Assembly: GCF_019967995.1 (NCBI RefSeq)
Contig: NZ_CP065377.1
Coordinates: 186,001 to 250,000 of the forward strand
DNA from: Faecalibacterium prausnitzii
Lineage (GTDB): Bacteria > Bacillota > Clostridia > Oscillospirales > Ruminococcaceae
DNA: 64,000 nucleotides
Direction: 5' to 3'
Part shown: positions 15,312 through 23,664 of the stretch, in pieces
Layout: the number at the start of each line of letters is the position of its first letter
Numbering within the stretch: the first letter of the stretch is position 1
The notes under the pieces: model-generated
The model's input: only the letters and a program-made list of their open reading frames with translations
Told to the model about the DNA's origin: nothing
The model's database searches: none
Made by a program: the position numbers and the translations under genes

Positions 15312-16439
15312 ATGATCATCAAACATGCAAAGATCTATACCCCCCGTCATACGTTCGAGGAGGGGGACCTGTTCATCCGGGAGGGGCGCATCGTGCCCTT
15401 TGCACAGCCGGAAGCAGGCGAAGAAGTTCTGGATGCCAGGGGCGCTTATGCCCTGCCCGGCCTTGTGGACATTCATTTCCACGGTGCCATGGGCAAGGAC
15501 TTCTGCGACGGAACGGAAGAGGCCATCCAGACGCTGGCCGACTTTGAAGCCAGCAAGGGTGTGCTGGCCATCTGCCCCGCGACCATGACCTTCTCGGAAG
15601 AGATCCTGAACGGCGTCATGGATGCGGCTGCGGCCCACCGGAACGGCAAGGGCGCAGACCTTGTCGGCATCAACATGGAAGGCCCCTTCATCAGCCCGAA
15701 GAAGGTCGGCGCACAGAACCCGGAATACCTCCATCCTGCCGATGTGGGGATGTTCCGCCGCTTGCAGAAGCGCGCGAACGGCCTCATCAAGCTGGTGGAC
15801 GTGGCCCCCGAAGAGCCGGGTGCGCTGGAGTTCATCCGGGAGTGCCGCGGGGAGGTCCGCATCTCCATCGCCCACACCTGCACCAGCTACGATACCGCCT
15901 GCGCGGCTTTTGACGCCGGTGCCACCCACATGACCCACCTCTACAATGCCATGCCCGGCATCACCCACCGCGCGCCCGGCCCCATCATTGCGGCGCTGGA
16001 GCGCGACGCAGAAGTCGAGCTCATCACCGACAATGTCCACATCCATCCGGCCATGGTCCGCTTCACCTTCCGCACCTTCGGCGACGACCACGTCATCCTC
16101 ATCGCCGACAGCATGATGGCCTGCGGCCTGCCCGATGGGCAGTACAGCCTGGGCGGACAGGCGGTCACGGTCAAGGGCCCGCGCGCCACGCTGACCGAAC
16201 AGCCCGGCACCATCGCCGGAAGCGCGACCTGCCTGTACGACTGCATGAAGCGGGCTGTGCTGGAGATGGGCGTCCCGCTGGAGAGCGCCGTCCGCGCCGC
16301 CAGCGAAAACCCCGCCCGGAGCATCGGCATCGACAACGACTACGGCAGCCTGAGCGCCGGACGGTACGGCAATGTCATTCTGGCCGACGAAGCGCTCAAC
16401 ATTCAGGCTGTCGTCCAGAAAGGAACCCGCATCCTATGA
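15312..16439 (+). CDS. nagA: N-acetylglucosamine-6-phosphate deacetylase
   Basis: A 375-residue NagA of the amidohydrolase superfamily. It removes acetate from N-acetylglucosamine-6-phosphate, feeding NagB. The metal motif HFH is in LVDIHFHGAMGKDFCDGT, the Glu ligand in GINMEGPFISPKKVGAQNP, His ligands in SIAHTCTSYD and GATHMTHLYNAMPG, and the catalytic Asp in LIADSMMACGLPDGQ. AGAGG lies about 8 nt before the ATG. Its stop overlaps the next gene by 4 nt (ATGA), coupling the two. Confidence 0.95.
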   Translation: MIIKHAKIYTPRHTFEEGDLFIREGRIVPFAQPEAGEEVLDARGAYALPGLVDIHFHGAMGKDFCDGTEEAIQTLADFEASKGVLAICPATMTFSEEILNGVMDAAAAHRNGKGADLVGINMEGPFISPKKVGAQNPEYLHPADVGMFRRLQKRANGLIKLVDVAPEEPGALEFIRECRGEVRISIAHTCTSYDTACAAFDAGATHMTHLYNAMPGITHRAPGPIIAALERDAEVELITDNVHIHPAMVRFTFRTFGDDHVILIADSMMACGLPDGQYSLGGQAVTVKGPRATLTEQPGTIAGSATCLYDCMKRAVLEMGVPLESAVRAASENPARSIGIDNDYGSLSAGRYGNVILADEALNIQAVVQKGTRIL

Positions 16440-17038
16440 ATCCCGTGACCCTGACCTGGCGGCTGCTGACCGCCGAAGAGCTGACGAAGGTGTACCTCGA
16501 CGAGATGCGCCGCGATTTTCCCCAGAGCGAGCTCAAGCCCCTGAGCATGATCCTGAACAGCGAAGCCGCCGGAACCGCCCACACCTGGGGCATCTACGAC
16601 GGCGATGCACTGGCCGCCTATCTGCTGATGGTGCGCCCTGTGGGCTGCGCCATGAGCCAGCTGGACTACTTTGCCGTCCTGCCCCGGTACCGGGCCTCCG
16701 GTCTGGGCGCGGCATTGCTGGCAGAGCTGCCCGGCCACGAAAACGGCTGTCAGGCCATCCTCATTGAGGCTGAGTGCCCCGAAAAAGCCGAGGACGAGGC
16801 CATGGCCGTCCGCCGTCTGGGCTTCTACGCCCGATGCGGGGCTGTGGATGTGGGCTGGACGGAGCATCTCTTCGACGCCTGGTTCCGGGTGCTGGTGCTG
16901 CCCTGCGGCCGGACCACCCCGGATGCGGAGACCACCGTGCAGGGGCTGGCTGACTGCTACCGCCGCACGATGGGCGATCCGCAGTGGAAAAAACACGTCA
17001 CATTCTACCGCCCGGATGGGGCCGAAGCCCGGTTCTGA
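16436..17038 (+). CDS. GNAT family N-acetyltransferase
   Basis: A 200-residue GNAT protein. The acetyl-CoA binding strand-loop is visible in LDYFAVLPRYRASGLGAALLAEL (the R/Q-x-x-G-x-G/A pattern as RASGLGA), followed by AILIEAECP and RRLGFYARCGAV, the usual motif B/C region. The acceptor is unknown. It starts inside the nagA stop codon (ATGA), so it belongs to the nag operon and might act on an amino sugar or a related amine, but that is only suggested by place. A terminator follows at once. Confidence 0.82.
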   Translation: MNPVTLTWRLLTAEELTKVYLDEMRRDFPQSELKPLSMILNSEAAGTAHTWGIYDGDALAAYLLMVRPVGCAMSQLDYFAVLPRYRASGLGAALLAELPGHENGCQAILIEAECPEKAEDEAMAVRRLGFYARCGAVDVGWTEHLFDAWFRVLVLPCGRTTPDAETTVQGLADCYRRTMGDPQWKKHVTFYRPDGAEARF

Positions 17039-17060
17039 CCAAAGTTTGCATTCAAACTGT

Positions 17061-17100
17061 GCCGCCTGCCTCTGCACCTTGCGGGGGTGGGCGGCTTTTT
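17061..17100 (+). terminator. Terminator of the nag operon
   Basis: GCCGCC and GGGCGGC flank an imperfect hairpin followed by TTTTT. Confidence 0.8.
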
Positions 17101-17116
17101 ACTGAAAAAAAGACGC

Positions 17117-17144
17117 TTGACAGGCTGGAACAATATGGTATGCT
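17117..17144 (+). promoter_or_regulatory. Sigma-A promoter of the RR-lipoprotein pair
   Basis: TTGACA and TATGCT with a 16-nt spacer that ends in ATGG, giving an extended -10 (TGGTATGCT). It precedes the first lipoprotein gene by about 55 nt. Confidence 0.75.
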
Positions 17145-17197
17145 TAACTTGACAAACGACTGAAAATGGATCAGACCGGGCAAGGAGGAAACAAGAT

Positions 17198-17710
17198 ATG
17201 GAACAAACATTTTCCCGCCGCGGATTTTTGAAGGGTGCCGCCGCTGCGGCGTTGGCCGTCTCGGCCATGGGCCTGACCGGATGCAGCACAGATGCCGGAT
17301 CAGAGCCGTCCACGGCGGTGATCCTGGGCGACTATAAGGTGGATCTGGACCTGAAGCGCTCCGTACTGGGCAAAAACGGGGATGGCAGTGCGACCGTCAA
17401 GCTGTCGGTCTTTGTGACCAACAACGACGCCGGTGCCGCCGCGATGCCCTTCATCCGGAGCATGTTCCCCTCGCTGTATGCCGGGGAGACGGAGCTGAAA
17501 GCGGGCAACTCCAAGACGGAGTTCGCCACTCTGCCGATGCGGGTGCCGACCGAGTGCACCCCAAGCTTCATCATCGAAGACGCCGACCTGTACCAGCAGG
17601 TCAACAGCGGCGCGGTAGACCTGAAACTGACCGTCAAGCTTTCAGGCCAGACGGCTGTGTATACCCTGAATTTTGGTACGCTGACCAAAACGGTCGAAAA
17701 GATTGGATAA
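17198..17710 (+). CDS. Lipoprotein with twin-arginine-like signal
   Basis: A 170-residue exported lipoprotein. The signal has FSRRGFLKGAAAAAL, a twin-arginine type motif, and a lipobox LTGC at about residue 28. The mature part is a beta-rich domain (DYKVDLDLKRSVLG; TVKLSVFVTNND; LTVKLSGQTAVYTLNFG) with the look of a small Ig-like or DUF-type extracellular domain; I cannot name a family. GGAGG 8 nt upstream supports the ATG. It is 13 nt from a second lipoprotein of similar design but little shared sequence, so the two form an operon. Confidence 0.8.
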   Translation: MEQTFSRRGFLKGAAAAALAVSAMGLTGCSTDAGSEPSTAVILGDYKVDLDLKRSVLGKNGDGSATVKLSVFVTNNDAGAAAMPFIRSMFPSLYAGETELKAGNSKTEFATLPMRVPTECTPSFIIEDADLYQQVNSGAVDLKLTVKLSGQTAVYTLNFGTLTKTVEKIG

Positions 17711-17723
17711 GGAGGAACCGAAG

Positions 17724-18260
17724 ATGGAACTGACCCGTCGTGGATTTTTGAAGAGTGTGGGCGCAGCAACGCTGGCTGTGGCCGCTGTGGGTCTGCTGGG
17801 CGGCTGCGAAGGCGGCGAGATGGTGGGCAACGCCAACGGCCTGAACGATACCGCTGAGCTGAAGGGCATCAAGATGACCGTGCGGTCTCTGGCTTACGCA
17901 AGCTATTCGGACGGCACCTTCTATCTGGTGCCGGAAGTGCTCATCAACAACGGCAGCGCGGCCGGGATCCCGCTGAATCCCACCGGCGGCAGCTTCAAGC
18001 TGCGGGTGAACGGCTCGGAGGAACTGGACATCAACTCCGACACCATGGCCATTCTGAACAAGAACTCTAAGCTGAACGCTCTGGATACCCGCACCCTGAA
18101 CCGCGGCCAGTACGCAAAGGGCCATCTGTGCGGCAAGGGCAGCGGCGTGTCGAAGTTTAATTACGTGCAGGTGCTGTTCTACCCGAACCCGCAGGACGCC
18201 AAGACCTACCTGTGCTGCAAGATCGCAGCCAAGGAAGCTTCCCTGATGCTGGGCATCTGA
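17724..18260 (+). CDS. Second lipoprotein with twin-arginine-like signal
   Basis: A 178-residue exported lipoprotein. ELTRRGFLKSVGAATL is followed by lipobox LLGGC at about residue 28. The mature domain (MTVRSLAYASYSDGTFYLVP; VLINNGSAAGIPLNP; GGSFKLRVNGSEEL; NYVQVLFYPNP) looks beta-rich, like DUF4352-type domains, but I would not assign it firmly. GGAGG at 17711 supports ATG 17724. The gene ends at a strong terminator before the pst region. Its role at the cell surface is unknown. Confidence 0.8.
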   Translation: MELTRRGFLKSVGAATLAVAAVGLLGGCEGGEMVGNANGLNDTAELKGIKMTVRSLAYASYSDGTFYLVPEVLINNGSAAGIPLNPTGGSFKLRVNGSEELDINSDTMAILNKNSKLNALDTRTLNRGQYAKGHLCGKGSGVSKFNYVQVLFYPNPQDAKTYLCCKIAAKEASLMLGI

Positions 18261-18280
18261 GCGCCAGAGCAAACCCCTCC

Positions 18281-18319
18281 AAGCCGGAGCTGTGCGAGCC
18301 GCACAGCTCCGGCTTTTTT
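18281..18319 (+). terminator. Terminator after the lipoprotein pair
   Basis: AAGCCGGAGCTGTGCG pairs with GCACAGCTCCGGCTT and is followed by a T-run; near-perfect long stem. Confidence 0.9.
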
Positions 18320-18584
18320 GATTGTGTAGTCTGCACAAGCAGAGCGGGGCATTTTTGGCAGTTGGCGCGGAACTGTAAAATCCGGCGCAACGATTTTCAC
18401 ACCGGAAGAGCCGGAATTTTACAAAGCAGGAAAAGCCTGTGCAAACAATTTACTTCGATTTTTCCCGCGCGTGGTCGCAGCGGCAGAAGGACGGCGGTAC
18501 AATAAAGGCGTTCCAAGGGAAAACACAAAAAGGAAAAAAGGACCGGGAAAATACGACCCGGATATGGTCATGGAGGAAAACATT
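18320..18584 (+). promoter_or_regulatory. pstS upstream region with TGTAAAAT dyad
   Basis: No gene. TGTAAAATCCGGC (18374-18386) and GCCGGAATTTTACA (18410-18423) form an inverted repeat with one base of difference and a 23-nt spacer, a candidate operator for phosphate control. A TACAAT -10 is at 18498-18503 with no good -35. The pstS ribosome site GGAGG is at about 18572. Confidence 0.45.
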
Positions 18585-19475
18585 ATGAAAAAGATCGCGC
18601 GCCGTTCGTTCCTTGCTGTTTGTGGTGCCGCAGCCGCTGCTGCTGCCCTGACCGCCTGCGGCGGTTCCGCTTCTTCCACTGCGGCTTCTTCCGCCGCTGC
18701 ATCCACGGCCTCTTCGGCCGCCTCCACTGCTTCCGGCAGCCTGTCCGGCAATGTGGCCACCGGCGGTTCCACTTCCATGAAGAATGTCATCGCCGCCCTG
18801 ACCGAAGGCTTCGCGGAGGTGGAGCCGGGCGTCACCGTCAGCTATGACCCCACCGGTTCCGGTGCCGGCATCACCGGTGCGACCGATAAGACTCTGGACA
18901 TCGGCCTGTCCTCCCGCGCCCTGAAGGACGACGAGAAGAACGATGTGGACGGCACCATCATCGCACTGGACGGCATCGCCATCATCGTGAACAAGGCCAG
19001 CAAGGTCGAGGACCTGACCGTCGATCAGCTCAAGCAGATGTTCACCGGCGAGATCACCAACTGGTCTGAGGTCGGCGGCGACGACGGCGAGATCGTTCTG
19101 ATCGGCCGTGAGGCTGGCTCCGGCACCCGCGACGGCTTCGAGAGCATCGTGGATGTCAAGGACTCCTGCAAGTATGCACAGGAGCTGACCGCGACCGGCG
19201 CTGTCATCAGCGCCGTCGAGGCCAACCCGCTGGCCATCGGCTACGCTTCCCTGTCTGCCGTCGGCGAGACCGTGAAGATGGTCACGGTCGGCGGTGTGGC
19301 CTGCAGCGAGGAGACCGTCAAGGACGGCAGCTATGAGGTCCAGCGTCCCTTCGTCTTCGTCACCAACAAGTCCGTCACCCTGTCCGAGCAGGCGCAGGCC
19401 TTCTTCGACTTCGCCACCAGCGCCGATGCTGCGGACCTCATCCGTACCGCCGGTGCAGTGCCTGTGAATGAGTAA
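18585..19475 (+). CDS. pstS: Phosphate ABC transporter substrate-binding lipoprotein
   Basis: A 296-residue PstS. The signal MKKIARRSFLAVCG also has an RR-x-F-L motif, with lipobox LTAC at about residue 23, then a long Ser/Ala-rich linker. The binding domain shows GGSTSMKNVIAALTEGF, YDPTGSGAGITGATD, LDIGLSSRAL and GREAGSGTRDGFE, the phosphate-contact loops of the family. ATG 18585 is chosen for its GGAGG; upstream frames lack a signal peptide. It heads pstCAB-phoU and delivers phosphate to PstC/PstA. Confidence 0.95.
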   Translation: MKKIARRSFLAVCGAAAAAAALTACGGSASSTAASSAAASTASSAASTASGSLSGNVATGGSTSMKNVIAALTEGFAEVEPGVTVSYDPTGSGAGITGATDKTLDIGLSSRALKDDEKNDVDGTIIALDGIAIIVNKASKVEDLTVDQLKQMFTGEITNWSEVGGDDGEIVLIGREAGSGTRDGFESIVDVKDSCKYAQELTATGAVISAVEANPLAIGYASLSAVGETVKMVTVGGVACSEETVKDGSYEVQRPFVFVTNKSVTLSEQAQAFFDFATSADAADLIRTAGAVPVNE

Positions 19476-19481
19476 TCGAGT

Positions 19482-20399
19482 ATGAAACAAAACGCTTCGC
19501 TTCTGAAAAAGATCGAGCTGCCCCGCACCCCCGCCGAGTGGCTGGAAGCTGTGATGAACTTCCTCTTCTTCCTCTGCGGCATCCTGGCAGTGGGCTGCGT
19601 GGTGCTCATCTCGGTGTACATGATTGCTTCGGGTGTGCCGGCCATCCGGAAGATCGGCCTGTTCCGCTTCCTGTTCGGCACCGAGTGGGCCTCCACGGCC
19701 GCAGACCCGAAGTACGGCATCCTGCCCTTCATCCTGTCCAGCGTGTACGGCACACTGGGTGCGACCCTCATCGGTGTGCCGGTGGGCCTGCTGACGGCGG
19801 TGTTCCTCTCGAAGGCCGCCGGGCCCCGTGTGCGCACGGTGGTCGTCACGGCCATCGAGCTGCTGAGCGGCATCCCCAGCGTCGTGTTCGGCCTGCTGGG
19901 GATGCAGGTGCTCGTCCCCGCAGTGGCCAGGGCCTTTGGCAAGGCATCCGGTGCCTGTCTGCTGAGCGCCATCGTGGTGCTGGCCATCATGATCCTGCCC
20001 AGCATCGTGTCCGTGTCGGTCACAGCGCTGAACGCCGTCCCGCCGGAGTATGAGCAGGGCAGCCTGGCGCTGGGTGCCACCGACACCGAGACCTGGTTCA
20101 AGATCAGTGTCCCCGCCGCGAAGAGCGGCATCGCCGCCGGCATCGTGCTGGGCATCGGCCGCGCCATCGGCGAGGCCATGGCGGTGATGATGGTGGCGGG
20201 CAACAGCCCCAATATGCCGGACAGCCTGTTCCGGAGCGTCACCTTCCTGACCACCGCCATTGCCAAGGAGATGAGCTACGCCAGCGGCCTGCAGAAGCAG
20301 GCACTGTTCAGCATCGCGCTGGTGCTGTTCGTCTTCATCATGCTCATCAATGTGGTGCTGAATGTTGTGCTGAAGGGAGGAGACCGCGATGAACGCTGA
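19482..20399 (+). CDS. pstC: Phosphate ABC transporter permease PstC
   Basis: A 305-residue integral membrane permease with about six membrane helices. The ABC permease loop is in GIPSVVFGLLGMQVLVP and ALGATDTETWFKISVPAAKSGI, with GIGRAIGEAMAVMMVAGNS typical of PstC. It starts 6 nt after pstS and overlaps pstA by 11 nt. Together with PstA it forms the phosphate channel powered by PstB. Confidence 0.95.
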   Translation: MKQNASLLKKIELPRTPAEWLEAVMNFLFFLCGILAVGCVVLISVYMIASGVPAIRKIGLFRFLFGTEWASTAADPKYGILPFILSSVYGTLGATLIGVPVGLLTAVFLSKAAGPRVRTVVVTAIELLSGIPSVVFGLLGMQVLVPAVARAFGKASGACLLSAIVVLAIMILPSIVSVSVTALNAVPPEYEQGSLALGATDTETWFKISVPAAKSGIAAGIVLGIGRAIGEAMAVMMVAGNSPNMPDSLFRSVTFLTTAIAKEMSYASGLQKQALFSIALVLFVFIMLINVVLNVVLKGGDRDER

Positions 20400-21246
20400 G
20401 TTCTCCCCGGCCCGCAGGGCCTGGAACCGCTTCTTCACCGCCGCTGTCTGGGCCGCTGCCGTTCTGGTCATGGCGCTGGTGGCGGGCATCATCGGGATGG
20501 TGCTGGTGCGTGGCCTGCCCCACATCAGCTGGAAGTTCCTGACCACCACGGCCAGCGTCCTCAAGGGGACGGACGGCATCCTGCCGGCCATCCTCAACAC
20601 GCTGTATGTCATCGTGCTGACGTTGCTCATCGTGCTGCCGCTGGGCGTGGGAGCTGCGGTCTACCTGACCGAGTACGCCACCAACCGCCGCATCATCGAG
20701 GTCATCGAGTTCACCAACGAGACGCTGGCGGGCATCCCCAGCATCATCTATGGTCTGGTGGGTATGCTGGTCTTCGCCCAGGCGCTGGGCTTCCAGACCT
20801 GCCTGCTCTCCGGCTGCCTGACGCTGGTCATCATGAACCTGCCCACCATCATCCGCACCACCCAGGAATCCCTGAAGACGGTGCCCCAGGGCTACCGCGA
20901 GGGGGCCATGGGGCTGGGCGCGGGCAAGTGGCACATCATCCGCACCATCGTGCTGCCCTGCAGCATCGACGGCATCGTGACCGGCTGCATCCTGGCCGTG
21001 GGCCGCATCGTGGGCGAAAGCGCCGCGCTGCTCTTCACCGCCGGTGCTGCCGAGGTCATCGCCAAGGGCGTTGCAAAGGCCTACACCTCCAACGGTGCGA
21101 CCCTCTCGGTCCTGCTCTATCTGCGGGCCTTTGAGGACGGCGACTTCGATTCCGCCTGGGCCATCGGCGCGGTGCTGCTGGTGTTGGTGCTGGTCATCAA
21201 CCTGGCTGCCCGCCTGGCCAGGACCAAGTTGAAACAGAAACAATAA
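20389..21246 (+). CDS. pstA: Phosphate ABC transporter permease PstA
   Basis: A 285-residue permease partner of PstC with about six membrane helices. Characteristic segments are GAAVYLTEYATNRRI, TLAGIPSIIYGLVGMLVF, TQESLKTVPQGYREGAMGLG and GRIVGESAALLFTAGA. GGGAGG just before the ATG lies inside the pstC end, and the genes overlap. A 125-bp palindromic repeat sits between pstA and pstB, which may affect mRNA stability or downstream expression. Confidence 0.95.
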   Translation: MNAEFSPARRAWNRFFTAAVWAAAVLVMALVAGIIGMVLVRGLPHISWKFLTTTASVLKGTDGILPAILNTLYVIVLTLLIVLPLGVGAAVYLTEYATNRRIIEVIEFTNETLAGIPSIIYGLVGMLVFAQALGFQTCLLSGCLTLVIMNLPTIIRTTQESLKTVPQGYREGAMGLGAGKWHIIRTIVLPCSIDGIVTGCILAVGRIVGESAALLFTAGAAEVIAKGVAKAYTSNGATLSVLLYLRAFEDGDFDSAWAIGAVLLVLVLVINLAARLARTKLKQKQ

Positions 21247-21258
21247 AAGGGAAAAAGA

Positions 21259-21383
21259 ACCCTCTCCGTCAGTGCTTCCGCACTGACACCTCTCCCGAAG
21301 GGCGAGGTTCAGAAGTGCCGGTCAATGCAGAACAAAAGCTCTCCCTTTGGGAGAGCTGGCGAGCGCAGCGAGACTGAGAGGGT
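21259..21383. repeat. Complete palindromic intergenic repeat (MITE-like), inside the pst operon
   Basis: Ends are ACCCTCTCCGTCAGTG and GACTGAGAGGGT, with internal hairpins (CAGTGCTTCCGCACTG; CTCTCCCTTTGGGAGAG; GGCGAGCGCAGCGAGACTG part). It belongs to the same family as 41936-42208 and 49977-50100 but in the reverse sense. It separates pstA from pstB. Confidence 0.8.
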
Positions 21384-21413
21384 CGTTTCCAATCAAATAC
21401 GAGGATTTTGTCT

Positions 21414-22178
21414 ATGACAGAGACTGCTCCCATCATCACCGCTAAGGACCTCAACCTCTGGTACGGTGATTTCAAGGCACTGAAGGATATTTCGCTGGAT
21501 GTGGGCGAGCGCGAGATCACTGCGCTCATCGGCCCGTCCGGCTGCGGCAAGTCCACCTTTCTGAAAACACTGAACCGGATGAACGACCTGGTCCCCGGCG
21601 TCCGCATCGAGGGCGATGTCCGGCTGCGGGGGCAGGATATCTTCGCCCGCGAGATGCAGCTCACCGAACTGCGCCGCCGGGTGGGCATGGTGTTCCAGAA
21701 GGCCAACCCCTTCCCCATGAGCATCTACGATAACATCACCTACGGCCCCAAGCTCCACGGGGTGCACAACAAAGCCGAGCTTGACGAGCTGGTGGAAAGC
21801 TCCCTGAAGGGCGCTGCCCTCTGGAACGAGGTCAAGGACCGCCTGAAGAAGAGCGCCCTGGGCCTTTCCGGCGGCCAGCAGCAGCGCCTGTGCATCGCAC
21901 GCGCTCTGGCCGTCAAGCCCGAAGTGCTGCTGATGGATGAGCCCACCAGCGCCCTCGACCCCGGCTCCACGATGAAGGTCGAAGAGCTGATGAGCGAGCT
22001 GAAAAAGGACTACACCGTGGTCATCGTCACCCACAACATGCAGCAGGCGGCCCGCATCAGCGACCGCACCGCGTTCTTCCTGCTGGGCGAGCTGGTGGAG
22101 GCCGGCCCCACGGCGCAGATCTTCAGCACCCCGCAGGACAAGCGCACCGAAGATTACATTTCCGGCCGGTTCGGCTGA
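21414..22178 (+). CDS. pstB: Phosphate ABC transporter ATP-binding protein
   Basis: A 254-residue PstB ATPase. Walker [11 protein letters not shown]-loop [18 protein letters not shown] (a PstB hallmark), signature [15 protein letters not shown], Walker [17 protein letters not shown] and the H-loop [17 protein letters not shown] are all present. ATG 21414 is preferred over TTG 21408 because GAGG lies at a proper distance. It follows pstA after a repeat and precedes phoU by 16 nt. Confidence 0.96.
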   Translation: MTETAPIITAKDLNLWYGDFKALKDISLDVGEREITALIGPSGCGKSTFLKTLNRMNDLVPGVRIEGDVRLRGQDIFAREMQLTELRRRVGMVFQKANPFPMSIYDNITYGPKLHGVHNKAELDELVESSLKGAALWNEVKDRLKKSALGLSGGQQQRLCIARALAVKPEVLLMDEPTSALDPGSTMKVEELMSELKKDYTVVIVTHNMQQAARISDRTAFFLLGELVEAGPTAQIFSTPQDKRTEDYISGRFG

Positions 22179-22194
22179 TGAGGGAGGTCACAGT

Positions 22195-22863
22195 ATGACA
22201 GTTCGCACACAATACGAGGCCGACCTTACCGCCCTGAAGGCGGCGCTGGTCGAGATGGGCCAGAACTCCGCCGACGCGGTGGAGGCCGCGCTGGAGGCCC
22301 TCTGCACCGCTGACGCCGCGGCTGCTGCCGCTATCGTCAAGGGCGATGGCCGGATCAACAACATGGAGCGGGACATCGAGCATCGCTGCATGACCCTGCT
22401 GCTCCGCCAGCAGCCGGTGGCGGGCGACCTGCGCCGCATCTCCACGGCCATAAAGGTCGTTACCGACATCGAGCGCATGGGCGACCATGCCGCCGACATC
22501 GCGGAGATTATCCCCCACCTCGTCACCGTCCGCAGGGACGGCGACCCGGCGGTCAGCCAGGCCATCCGGATGGGCCAGAAAGCCCACAAGATGATCCTGG
22601 ACGCCCTCGCCGCCCTGGCCGGGGAGGATGAGCCTGCCGCCCAGAAAGTCATTGCCGCCGACGACGAGGTGGACTATGACTTCAACGCCATCAAGCACAC
22701 CCTCGCTGAGGAGATCGCCGCCGACCCCGCCAAGGTGGACGCCGCGCTCGACCTGCTGATGGTCATCAAGTATCTGGAGCGCATCGGCGACCACGCCGTC
22801 AACGTGGCCGAGTGGGTGGAGTTCGTCCGCACCGGACGCTACCACAACGAGAATATGTTTTGA
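22195..22863 (+). CDS. phoU: Phosphate transport system regulator PhoU
   Basis: A 222-residue all-helical PhoU with the two-fold repeat of the metal-binding E/D-x-x-x-D patterns: RRISTAIKVVTDIERMGDHAADIAE and DLLMVIKYLERIGDHAVNVAEWV. PhoU dampens Pst transport and signalling to PhoR when phosphate is ample; no phoR/phoB is in the window. GGGAGG lies 9 nt ahead of the ATG. It closes the pst operon and is followed by a terminator. Confidence 0.95.
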   Translation: MTVRTQYEADLTALKAALVEMGQNSADAVEAALEALCTADAAAAAAIVKGDGRINNMERDIEHRCMTLLLRQQPVAGDLRRISTAIKVVTDIERMGDHAADIAEIIPHLVTVRRDGDPAVSQAIRMGQKAHKMILDALAALAGEDEPAAQKVIAADDEVDYDFNAIKHTLAEEIAADPAKVDAALDLLMVIKYLERIGDHAVNVAEWVEFVRTGRYHNENMF

Positions 22864-22908
22864 GTTTCTCCCGGAAGATTTTGTGTTTTCCTCACGTTTC
22901 CGGAAAAG

Positions 22909-22937
22909 CTGCCGCCTGTGCCGGGCGGCGGCTTTTT
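22909..22937 (+). terminator. Terminator of the pst operon
   Basis: GCTGCCGCC pairs with GGCGGCGGC and is followed by TTTTTT. Confidence 0.85.
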
Positions 22938-23124
22938 TGGTGTGAAATTGTGAAAGTTTTGGTCTGCTCAAAATTTTAGGGAACTGCTGCAATCTTTTGC
23001 CAGGTACGACCGTATTATGGTCAGAAGGGCTTCCCAGAAAGCCCATGGAACTGGCAGCGGCGGGCGTCCGGCATCCCCCTTTTGTCCCCTCGCCCGCCGC
23101 GCCGCAACGGAGGACCAGATTCTT

Positions 23125-23508
23125 ATGAAACACATGCAGAAATTTCCGCTGGAAGCGCGCGGCGAGACGGTCAGCCGGGAAGCGCTGGTCCAGGCGGCCT
23201 TACAGGAGATCACCCAGAACTACCGCGAAGCAAGTCTTTCCAACGTAGCGCGCACCTATGGCGTTTCGCTGGCCTATGTCAGCGAGTGCGTCCGCACACA
23301 GACCGGCAAGACCTACAAGGAACTGCTTCAGAAGCACCGGATGGAGACGGCGGCCCGCCTGCTGCGCCGCAGCGATTTGAACATTCAGCAGATCATCACC
23401 CAGGTGGGCTACGAGAACACGAGCTACTTCTACCGCCTGTTCCACGAGCGCTACGGCCAGAGCCCCCGCGAGTACCGCAATGCCCGCCAGCGCCGCCCCC
23501 GTGCGTGA
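23125..23508 (+). CDS. AraC-type HTH regulator, DNA-binding domain only
   Basis: A 127-residue protein made almost wholly of an AraC/XylS double HTH domain: LSNVARTYGVSLAYVSECVR for the first helix pair and NIQQIITQVGYENTSYFYRLFHE followed by YGQSPREYRN for the second. There is no effector domain, unlike most 250-300 residue family members, so it may act as a stand-alone DNA binder. GGAGG 12 nt upstream supports ATG 23125. It has its own terminator. The target genes are unknown; pst lies before it and peptide salvage after it. Confidence 0.88.
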   Translation: MKHMQKFPLEARGETVSREALVQAALQEITQNYREASLSNVARTYGVSLAYVSECVRTQTGKTYKELLQKHRMETAARLLRRSDLNIQQIITQVGYENTSYFYRLFHERYGQSPREYRNARQRRPRA

Positions 23509-23525
23509 TGTGCGGGTTCCTTTCC

Positions 23526-23564
23526 GGCGGCCCTCTCCGCTTTTTGGCGGAGGGGGCCGTTTTG
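23526..23564 (+). terminator. Terminator after the AraC-type gene
   Basis: CGGCCCTCTCCGC and GGCGGAGGGGGCCG form a strong stem around a T-rich loop, followed by TTTTG. Confidence 0.85.
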
Positions 23565-23664
23565 TGTCCGGACAAAACTGGAATTTCGGCCCGGATTGTG
23601 ATAAAATGAGACCAATAGACTGGATGCGTCGGTTTCTGCGCATCGCAAGAGAGGGTGAATGAAC

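Noticed and set aside
18450-20630. 726-codon antisense frame over pstS and pstC
   Set aside because: It covers two well-supported genes, has His/Gln/Gly-rich noise composition and no ribosome site.
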